Shown in pieces: positions 53,469-61,700 of a DNA stretch of 64,000 bases. The DNA is from Mobiluncus sp963511525 (lineage in GTDB: Bacteria > Actinomycetota > Actinomycetes > Actinomycetales > Actinomycetaceae): positions 1-64,000 of the forward strand of contig NZ_CAUPIY010000009.1 in the NCBI RefSeq assembly GCF_963511525.1, read 5' to 3'. Position numbers and translations under genes: made by a program. The first letter of the stretch is position 1; the number at the start of each line of letters is the position of its first letter. The notes below the pieces were generated by a model. The model was not told the origin of the DNA. It saw only the letters and a program-made list of their open reading frames with translations, and ran no database searches.

Positions 53469-53627
53469 AGTGGTTTTTCGCGCAAAAGTCCGGGTGTTGC
53501 GGGTTTTCCACAGGCGCGGCGAGATGGGGTTATCCACTTTTAAATCTGTCACAAGTACGGTAGGGCAGTTTCTCCAGTTACCTTGGGTGTGCGGAGCCTC
53601 ACTGGTGACGGTGAAAAAAGGGGGAAG

Positions 53628-53840
53628 ATGATGGCCCAGATGTGTTACTGGGGATTGTTCAGTCGGCAACATGCTCAGGCGGTAGCTTATTTTTCCAGAG
53701 CCGAAAACCGAACGTGGCTGGGTTTGGCGGCAGAAAGCTATAACGAGCGGTGGCGAGAGCGGCTGCGAGACTTAGAAATTTTGGGCGACTATATAAACGA
53801 GTTGGAGGACGCGAAAGCCAGTCTGGAGGCACTGCTGTGA
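53628..53840 (+). CDS. Small helical WxG-motif protein (WXG100-like partner)
   Basis: A 70-residue helical protein. Its centre, TWLGLAAESYNERWRERL (Trp30-Leu-Gly32), resembles the W-x-G turn and following helix of WXG100-type substrates and chaperones of type VII secretion in actinobacteria. It is shorter than the usual ~100 residues and lacks a clear C-terminal YxxxD/E signal. GGGGG precedes two adjacent ATGs (53628 or 53631). Its stop codon overlaps the GTG of the lipase-like gene by 4 bp, so the two are made together. Role as an export partner is inferred. Confidence 0.6.
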   Translation: MMAQMCYWGLFSRQHAQAVAYFSRAENRTWLGLAAESYNERWRERLRDLEILGDYINELEDAKASLEALL

Positions 53841-55693
53841 GCTGGCTCGACGATGTGTCCATCGGGGATGACCGCAGTCCGATGGTGGGACACCCCCAAG
53901 ATTTTTTGGTAGGCGGAGGGCCTGGTCTGTGCGTGGACACCGATGAGATGGAACGCATGGGGGCGAGCCTGCAGCACAGTGCGCAAGCCCTGGATGTGTT
54001 GAGCCACTGGATACCGGCCGAGCAGTCCCGCCTGGCGCACCGATATTATGTGGTGCACGCCCGGTTGGTGAGGTTGTGTGAAACCCCGGAAGGCGCCGCC
54101 GAATACGGCCCGCAACTGGAGGCCCTGGAATCGGCGTGGGTTCGGTTTGAGAACGCGGCGGCGCTGGCGTGTCAAGGCAGCTGCGGTACCGTGGCTCTGA
54201 GCCAGAAAATCGAGTCGCTGTCCCACCAGCTCGAACGGGCCACGGGAATGTATAAGCTGACCGAGGACGACCTGAGAAACCTGTTCGCATCTTTTGATTT
54301 CGAAACGATGATGATGCACCTGGTAGCTCAACACCTGGCTTTACGGGAATACTTCCCGGCCAGTTTTACGGTGGATGGTCGGGTGTATCACACGAAACAG
54401 ATGAGCGATACGGAGCTGGCCGCGGTGTTCCTGTCGTGGATGCAGGCAAAGTTGGGAGCTCAGTATTACGGGGCATCGAACTCGCTGCAGGTCAGCGGCA
54501 ACGGCAGCAACGTCATCCTGCACACCCCCGGCTTTGAGGATTCCCCGGAACTGAACACCGCTTTTGACGGCTGGTTCGACAAAGTCACCCCCCAAGAGTT
54601 GATTCATGCCTATGAGTGGGACGACCCCCTCACCGTGGCCGGGATGTTGATTTTTGGACCGATACAGTTCTTTATCTACCGGGGCATATTGGAAAAAACC
54701 GGTGTCGTGACGCGAAAAACTGTGCCTTTCGGCGAACAGCTTCCCGCGCTGTGGCTGCGAACCTACGACCAGAGAGCGTATGCCAAGTTTGCCGCCAGCC
54801 AGCAAGAGACTCGTGACATCCGCCGGGCGAACTTTTCCAACACTCCTACCGGCAAGCTCATCGGGACGGATCGAGCCCAACGTTTGGAACGCAAACTGTT
54901 GGCGACTCAAGATTACAACCCCCGCGTACAAGGCGGAGGTGCGGGCCAGGGGTGGACGCTGGAGGGAAGTCCGGCTGGGGCTACTCGAACTTTTCCGAAA
55001 AACCCTGGTGACGTGTTCCGCTACTCCAACACGATTGACCCATACGGAGACAACGGCGCTTTTGAGATTCAACGGTGGCGCAACGCCGCGGGTCAGGAAG
55101 GCGTGCGGGTCATCCTGCGCGGTACCGAGAGCTGGGATGCCGGTTCGGGGATGCCCCAAGATATGTTGACGAACACGGAAGCGGTGGCGGGAATGAAAAC
55201 CGGTCCGGCGCGGGCGGTCGTGGCAGCGCTGGACAGTATGCAGGTAGACGCCGCGACCCCGATGGAACTGGTGGGACACTCTCAAGCGGGGATTGTGGCG
55301 GCGAACCTAGCGGCCGATCCGTCCTTCACCAGCCGCTATAACGTGCGTTCGGTGATTACGGCCGGTTCACCGGTGGCGGGGGCGATGGGGCGAGTGCCCG
55401 AAAACATTCACATGATTTCGTTTGAAAACAGCAACGACCTGGTGCCTAAGCTGGAGGCGGGGCTGAACCCGGGTTCGGCGAACCACGTCACCGTGTGGGG
55501 CAACCGAGGCAGTCTGTTCAACATTCCCCAGGCGCACAATCGGGACTCGGTTTATGCCCAAATGGCGGACGATTTCCTGAACGCACACTATTCGCAAGGT
55601 GATTATTTCCTGAATTGTCGTAACAATGACATGAATCTTAATCACAAAATCGTGTTTGCCGACTCTCAGCGGTTCGAAATGACCCGTAATTAA
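53837..55693 (+). CDS. Lipase-like alpha/beta hydrolase with helical N-terminus
   Basis: A 618-residue protein. Residues ~33-140 are helical and WXG-like (VDTDEMERMGASLQHSAQAL). The C-terminal part (about 420-618) is an alpha/beta hydrolase of the class 3 lipase type: nucleophile Ser482 in LVGHSQAGIVAANLA, followed by ITAGSPVAGA, a likely acid in NSNDLVPKL and His in NHVTVWG. No signal peptide is present, so export, if any, would use a non-Sec route such as type VII secretion. The GTG start at 53837 overlaps the small-protein stop; a frame 29 codons upstream has no support. It may be a secreted phospholipase or esterase, or an antibacterial effector. Confidence 0.7.
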   Translation: MSWLDDVSIGDDRSPMVGHPQDFLVGGGPGLCVDTDEMERMGASLQHSAQALDVLSHWIPAEQSRLAHRYYVVHARLVRLCETPEGAAEYGPQLEALESAWVRFENAAALACQGSCGTVALSQKIESLSHQLERATGMYKLTEDDLRNLFASFDFETMMMHLVAQHLALREYFPASFTVDGRVYHTKQMSDTELAAVFLSWMQAKLGAQYYGASNSLQVSGNGSNVILHTPGFEDSPELNTAFDGWFDKVTPQELIHAYEWDDPLTVAGMLIFGPIQFFIYRGILEKTGVVTRKTVPFGEQLPALWLRTYDQRAYAKFAASQQETRDIRRANFSNTPTGKLIGTDRAQRLERKLLATQDYNPRVQGGGAGQGWTLEGSPAGATRTFPKNPGDVFRYSNTIDPYGDNGAFEIQRWRNAAGQEGVRVILRGTESWDAGSGMPQDMLTNTEAVAGMKTGPARAVVAALDSMQVDAATPMELVGHSQAGIVAANLAADPSFTSRYNVRSVITAGSPVAGAMGRVPENIHMISFENSNDLVPKLEAGLNPGSANHVTVWGNRGSLFNIPQAHNRDSVYAQMADDFLNAHYSQGDYFLNCRNNDMNLNHKIVFADSQRFEMTRN

Positions 55694-55888
55694 ATCTTAG
55701 AAGAATTGCAGGTTAACTCGTTTGGAAAGTTAATTCTACAGCAAACAAATTGCGGTTTTTCAGGCATTTCTCATTGATATCCAGGGCAAACACTCTTCCG
55801 TACGAGGGGGTTAAAACGTTATTATTAGAGGGAAGAAGTGGTGTCTTGGAGATACCAAATAACGTACAGGGACAGGTGAATAAGGATT

Positions 55889-57520
55889 ATGAAACCGAAG
55901 ACCCCAAACATGGATGTAAAGGCGAACGAGGATTCGCAAATCGGCGCAGCGATGCGTCCGATGGTGCATGGCCGCGTGCGTTTTGGGCGCTTTCTGGTCG
56001 GCGGAACTGCGCTGGTGGCGATGGTTGCTGTCGCCATGTTGGCTGGTAGCCCCGATTTGAGTCGTTCCCCCGTCTTGGGTCAGCCTCAACAGACCACGAA
56101 CGCCGAAGCCGGAAACTCCTCTGTAGCCGAGCCTTTGGCTCCTGGTGCGCCCACGCAGCCGAATCGTATTGGTGGTGGCGGTCCCACCGCGACCGCGATT
56201 GCGATTGCCCGCACGGCTTTCCCCGGCGGTGCCTCAGAAGTTTATGTGGCGCGTAACGATAATCCGGTTGACGCGCTGGCGGCCTCCGTCCTACCCAACG
56301 GCCCGATTTTGCTGGTTCCGTCTTCGGGTAATGTCCCGGCCGATGTCTTTAACGAAATTAAGCGTTTGCACCCCTCCAAGGTTGTAGTTCTTGGCGGAGA
56401 AGGTGCAATTAGTGCCGATGTGGCCGGTCAGCTCAGCACCTACACCGGAGTCGCCAACGTGACCCGTCTGGCTGGTGCTAACCGCGTGGCTACCGCGGCC
56501 GCCATCGCCAAGTATGCTTACCCCAACGGCAACGCCAAGGTTTACGTCGCCGACGCGATTGGTTCTAATGGTTTAGGCTCCCCAGACGCGGCTGCGGCGG
56601 GTGTGTTGCGTGACGGCCCGATTATCACCGTCAGCGGTAATGGTGCCGATATTGCCACCGCTGCCAGCACGGTGAAGGCTCTGGGTGCTTCTCAGGTCGT
56701 AGCTTTGGGTGGCGAAGGCGTGGTTCCCAGTTCTCGGCTCAGCCAGGTGGCAGGTGGGGCTGCGACCGGTCGTATTGCCGGAGCGGATCGTTACCTGACC
56801 GCTCAGGCTATCAACCGGACAGTGTTCCCCAACGCCAGCCACGTTTACTTGGCTTCCGGCTCTGACCTGGTTTACCCGCTGATTTCCGGCTCGTTGAGCG
56901 ATGGCCCGGTGCTGCTGGTTCCCGCCAACCCTCAGGGCAACACTCGTAGCCTGGTGACAGCTTTCGGTAACCCGGCGGTGACCGCCATCGGGGACGCCAG
57001 CACGGTACCGGATAGCGTGTTGAACGTAGCTGCTGGTTTATCCCAGCCCACTCAGGCTAAGACTCCCTCTTCCGCTCCAGTTGCCGGTGTGTCCCAGGTT
57101 TACACCAAGTACTCGATGCAGCCCTCCCCGGCTGACCAGGCTCGTGAAGAAGCGGTGTTCAACGCCATCAACGCGGCGCGCAACAGTGCGGGTATTCCGT
57201 CCTTGACGCGTGACCCGGTGATGGATGACGCGGCTCGCGCCTGGGCTCAGCAAGTCGCCCGCACGGATGTGTTTGTACACTCCAACGGCGCTTTGAAGTA
57301 CGCGGATCTGTTCCCGGCGGGCTGGAAGTTCGCTGGCGAGAACATGGTGGGCTACTACAATGTTGACCCAGCCGCTTACGGTGCGGGCTCCACGAAGGCT
57401 TGGGTGGCCTCTCCCGGTCACTACCGCAACCTGATGGATCGGCGCTTCAACCGCACCGGCATTGGTACGGCCACCGGCCGCCAGTGGGTGTACACGGTTC
57501 AGAACTTCGGACAGTACTGA
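55889..57520 (+). CDS. Secreted CAP-domain protein with three CWB2 cell-wall-binding repeats
   Basis: A 543-residue secreted protein. A late signal sequence (about residues 33-55; FLVGGTALVAMVAVAMLAG) is followed by three CWB2 repeats (roughly 90-190, 190-290, 290-390), each with AI..AF..GA..VYVA, GPILLVP and VVVLGGEGAIS-type elements. The C-terminal ~120 residues are a CAP/SCP domain (NAINAARNSAGIPSL, FAGENMVGYY, SPGHYRNLMDRRFNRTGIG). CWB2 repeats bind anionic cell-wall polymers, so the CAP domain is displayed on the surface. CAP domains in bacteria occur in adhesion, lipid-binding and defence roles; the role here is unknown. Confidence 0.88.
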   Translation: MKPKTPNMDVKANEDSQIGAAMRPMVHGRVRFGRFLVGGTALVAMVAVAMLAGSPDLSRSPVLGQPQQTTNAEAGNSSVAEPLAPGAPTQPNRIGGGGPTATAIAIARTAFPGGASEVYVARNDNPVDALAASVLPNGPILLVPSSGNVPADVFNEIKRLHPSKVVVLGGEGAISADVAGQLSTYTGVANVTRLAGANRVATAAAIAKYAYPNGNAKVYVADAIGSNGLGSPDAAAAGVLRDGPIITVSGNGADIATAASTVKALGASQVVALGGEGVVPSSRLSQVAGGAATGRIAGADRYLTAQAINRTVFPNASHVYLASGSDLVYPLISGSLSDGPVLLVPANPQGNTRSLVTAFGNPAVTAIGDASTVPDSVLNVAAGLSQPTQAKTPSSAPVAGVSQVYTKYSMQPSPADQAREEAVFNAINAARNSAGIPSLTRDPVMDDAARAWAQQVARTDVFVHSNGALKYADLFPAGWKFAGENMVGYYNVDPAAYGAGSTKAWVASPGHYRNLMDRRFNRTGIGTATGRQWVYTVQNFGQY

Positions 57521-57554
57521 GTCTTTTAGGGAAAACTCCCTTTCATCTCCCTAG

Positions 57555-57595
57555 GTTTCGGTGTCAGGCTTTGCCTGGCACCGAAACTTATTTTT
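57555..57595 (+). terminator. Terminator after the CWB2-CAP gene
   Basis: A 15-bp stem with one G-T pair (57555-57569 with 57573-57587) has a TTT loop and is followed by TTATTTTT. Confidence 0.9.
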
Positions 57596-57770
57596 GGACC
57601 GCACCAGGGTGGGGCTTGCGGTGGCTAGGAACAGGCCGGCTCGCTCTGCCCCGCCATCGGGTAGTCGAGATTATTGATGAAGTCCACCTGTATCTCGGGG
57701 TTGGTGGTTGATATGGCCATAAAGGTCGATTTAGAACGTGGATTTGGTGTCGGTCAGGTAGCATAGGGCG

Positions 57771-58520
57771 ATGTCTGTTAAGGCCGGAAGCAACCAGAAA
57801 GTCCGTCGGGTACGCGATGAGGGCGTGTACTGGCTGGGTGACACTCCGGTGTACCTGACGCGGAAAAACGTGCGGAACCTGCGGCTGCGCATTGATGTGC
57901 GCGGTGAGTTCCATCTCTCTATTCCGTGGCGAGCGCCGATGTCGCTGGCGCGGGACTTTCTGCACGAGCAGTCCGCCTGGATTGCCCGGCAGCAGGAGCG
58001 GTTTTCGCGGCGACAAGCGACGCAGCCTCAGCTGGTGGATGGCGAGACGGTAGCGTGGTGGGGCCAAGACATTCCCCTAAAAATCGTGGAAAACCCCCAC
58101 CCCCGCGCTCGTGCCGTCGCGGAAGTGGGCGCCGGGGCGATTGTGTTGAACGTGCCGGTGGGAGCCCCGCTGGAAAAACGCCAGCGCGCCTTGGACAAAT
58201 TACGTAAAACGTCCCTGGAAATCCGGCTGGCTCCGGTCTTGGCGAAATGGGCGGCGGTCTTTGAGACGGAACCCGGAGCGGTGCGGATTAGACGCATGAA
58301 GTCGCGGTGGGGCTCATGCAATCCACGCACGCGGGCACTGACGTTCAACCTGGAACTCAGCGCGAAAGACCCGAAATACCTCGACTACGTGGTAGCGCAC
58401 GAGTTCACGCACTATTTTCACCCCAACCACGGACCCGAATTTCATGCTTTGCTGTCTGCCAAGCTGCCCCAGGAACGCCAGCTGCACCGCGCTTTGAACC
58501 GGCGCAAACGTACTGCTTGA
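57771..58520 (+). CDS. YgjP-type zinc metalloprotease (DUF45)
   Basis: A 249-residue cytoplasmic protein of the YgjP/DUF45 family. The zinc-binding HEFTH (His210, Glu211, His214) continues as HYFHPNHGPEF, and the family motif KSRWGSCNPRTRALTFNLEL precedes it. Length and layout are normal for the family. Its substrate is unknown. The gene stands alone between a terminator and a tandem repeat. Confidence 0.85.
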   Translation: MSVKAGSNQKVRRVRDEGVYWLGDTPVYLTRKNVRNLRLRIDVRGEFHLSIPWRAPMSLARDFLHEQSAWIARQQERFSRRQATQPQLVDGETVAWWGQDIPLKIVENPHPRARAVAEVGAGAIVLNVPVGAPLEKRQRALDKLRKTSLEIRLAPVLAKWAAVFETEPGAVRIRRMKSRWGSCNPRTRALTFNLELSAKDPKYLDYVVAHEFTHYFHPNHGPEFHALLSAKLPQERQLHRALNRRKRTA

Positions 58521-58525
58521 AAAAC

Positions 58526-58585
58526 GTGACGACACCCGTGACCACACCTGTGACGACACCCGTGACCACACTTGTGACGACACCC
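58526..58585 (+). repeat. 12-bp tandem repeat, five units
   Basis: Units GTGACGACACCC and GTGACCACACCT/CTT alternate: 58526, 58538, 58550, 58562 and 58574. The array begins 5 bp after the metalloprotease stop codon. It is a 24-bp period repeated two and a half times. No reading frame explains it. Confidence 0.9.
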
Positions 58586-58657
58586 GAAACAAAATCCCGG
58601 GTCACACCGCGGCCCAAAACCATAAGCAACCCCATAACCGGATCCAGTACGGAAAGC

Positions 58658-58689
58658 AAAGCCCCCGACGGGTTAGCGCCGGGGGCTTT
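58658..58689 (-). terminator. Terminator of the giant protease gene
   Basis: AAAGCCCCCG (58658-58667) and CGGGGGCTTT (58680-58689) form a 10-bp stem, 22 bp beyond the stop codon of the minus-strand protease gene. Its T-tract is partly in the stem on either strand, so it may act in both directions. Confidence 0.7.
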
Positions 58690-58711
58690 CGCTATTTGAG
58701 AATCTCAGAGG

Positions 58712-61700
58712 TTACTTGGACAAAGTCCCTTTCACACTCTTGACAATCTTTAACACCTGAGAGTTGGAGTCAAAGTAGGCCACGTTAGACAGGTTGCCGT
58801 CCTTGTCGAGGAAGAACAACACCGGCACGTAGTTGGGTCCCACCACGTTGAACAGCGGGTAGCCGTTGAGGTGGAAATCGCTCTCCATGTCGGACAGACC
58901 CAAGCGGCTCAGGGTGTAGCGCACCGTGGAAGAATTCCCGGACAACATCACTTCGGCAAAGTTGAACCCTGACTTATTGATGTCGTGCAGCTGACGCCAG
59001 CTGGCTTGGCAGGCCGAGCAATCGGGACGTCCCAAAGCCACCACGGTCGGACGCTTGCCGTCAGCCAGGTCGCTAACCTTGAGCGATTTGCCGTCCAGAG
59101 ACTGAATCGTGTAATCGTTCAGATTCTTGGCGTAGGCGCGGCGCATCTTGTAAGCCAAGTCGCTGCCCGACAGGTGCGAGAACTCGCCGTTAGCGTCGCG
59201 CTGAGCATAGCTAAGCGTGGTGAGCTCACCGGTGTCGCCGCCGTTATCGCCCGGGTCATCAGGATCCACAGTCGGATCCGGAGTCGGCTTGTTTGGATCC
59301 GGAGTCGGCTTGGTGTAGTCGGGGTCAACCGGGTCGGTCTTGTCACTAAACGTACGCTCCACGAACGCCGGCAGGGACGCCGCGGTTTGGGAACCGCCAA
59401 TGTTGACCAAGCGGCCGTTAGCGTCCAACAGCAGTGTGTTCGGCGTGGTCAGGAAGTCCGCCCGGGCGGCCCAGATGGTGTCCACCGCGTCATAGTAGAT
59501 ATGCGGACGCATGGCTTCGAGATTGTTTTCAGTGATGACCTTGTCAACCATGTTCACAGTCTCTTGCATATTTTCCGCCACGGAAGTCACAACTTCGATG
59601 AAGTTGTACTTGGCATGGTCGAGCTTGACCATTTCCTTCCAGGTGTTTACACAAGCCCCGCAGCCCGGGTAGCCGAACATCAGCACGGTGGTCTTGTTCG
59701 GGTCCACCAGGGACTCCAGGGACTTCACCTGGCCGGAGGCGTCCTTGACCTGGTACTGCAAGAAGTTCTTGCCATAGTGATGGGTCAAGGATTCGTAAGC
59801 CACATCGGTGTGCTTCAGACCCTTGAAATCTCCACGCTTTTCACGCTGGTCAAAGGTCAGCCAGGCCAACCCGGAATTGGGCTGAACCTTACCGTCTTTG
59901 GTGACCCGGAACATGGCCAGACCATTGCCGTCAACAAAGTTGGCTTTCGTGGCCTTTACCGTCACTCTATACAGTCCCTTTGAGGCATTGAACGGCAACT
60001 TCACGTCCATGGTAGCTTCACCGCGGTTACTCACCGTCAAATCCTGGGAGGCAATAGCCTGACCCGCAGGATCTGTGACGATGACTTTGGCATTAGCCTT
60101 GCGGATATAGTTGCCGTCCAAGTCATTGACCAAGACGTTGACCTTGGCGGTGTCCCCAGCCCGGTAAGCCGGAGCATCGGTGGAGGCCACGATATCGAGA
60201 GACTTCACGTATTCGGGGAACACGGCATCGCGACCCTCGTTGAGCCACTTGGTCATACCGCCATTTACCCAGTAAATGTACTTGAAGCCCTTTTCCTTCA
60301 TCAGTTTGGCGGTGGCCCCGCTGCGAACCTGAGTACGGCACAGCAGCAGGTAGGTCTTGTCCTTATCGAGGGTATCCAACCATTCCGACAGGCCATCGGC
60401 GTAGTAGTCGCGGTTCACGGCACCGTCGATGTGCGCTTCGAGGTATTCAGCCTTGGTGCGCATATCCAGCAACGCGAAGTCATCCTTGCCCAGACGCTCT
60501 CCAATCATAGTCGCGGCTTCATCGGTCTCAATCATCTTGTAGATCTTTTGTTTTCCATCGTTGGGATCGACCGGATCCGGCTGAGGATATTCGGAACCAA
60601 AGACAACTGAATAGTGACCCACGCCCCGGTAGTATCCGTTTGCGGCGATGGTGACTTCGACGTTGTAACGTCCTTCGCTCATATCCGAATTCGGCTGGAT
60701 AGAAACCCAGGTCTGACCGTAATAGTTCGTGCTCTTCACCAGGTTAGCCTTGAAATCATTAGGACCGGTGACATTGATGTAGGCCGTCGCGTAAGGCAGA
60801 GCGTAGCCCCAGGCGTTGCGGGCCGTAATCGAAACCTGAGCCCGCTGACCGAAGTCGTACTGGGTCGAAGACGACTGGAAGTACACCATCGGGGTATAGG
60901 GGTTGATCTGGTTGACGATATCGAAAGACATCGTCGCCACGCCCCGGTTGAAACCGGGTTGTTTCGTGGTGAAACGAGCCAGGTAGGTACCCGGTGCGGC
61001 GTTACGAGCCGTGGTGTAGCTGTAGGTCGTCGCCCCCTGGTAGTTCGTCTTACCCTGGTCAGAGTGAATGACCTGACCTGAGGCATCAACGATGTCCACC
61101 TTTACCTCAGCGCCCGCCGCGTAACGGCGCGGCTGCCAGGTGCTGACATAGAAGTTGATGGTCCCTCCACGAGCTACCACAGAACGGTCTGCGGAAACTT
61201 TCGCTTTCAAGCTGGGGGCGGTGGGATCAACATCACCATCGTCAGGTTTCGGCTTGTTTTCATAAACGGTGTAGGTAAATGACTGGCGAGCCGACTCGTA
61301 GCCGTCTTTCGCGACAGCCACGGTGAGGGTGTATTTACCGGCCACCGTGTTGAGCGAGGCGGGCACTTTGAGGGTGGCCTTCCCGCTGCGATCGGTGGTG
61401 CCGCTCAAGCTCCGCGAAGTGCCCTGTGGATTGGTTACCGTCGCGTTCACGTTGGTGTTTTCCACCGGAATGTTCGCTTGATCCTTAACCGCCAGGTTAA
61501 CGTTCAAACCGTTGTTCTTAGCGACTTGGGTAGCGCTCAACGTGGCGACCAGTTTCAGGGTACGAACCGTAGGCGCCGGTTCTGTGACGGTGACCTTCAT
61601 CGAAGCGGAAATCCCTGAACCATCAGTCGCTTGTGCGGTGATGGTGGCACTGCCCTCAGCCACGGCGCTAACCTTACCGGAATCGTCAACCGTAGCAACC

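Noticed and set aside
53504..53538. DnaA-box-like TTTTCCACA and TTATCCACT
   Set aside because: Both are 8 of 9 matches without clustering or an AT-rich partner region.
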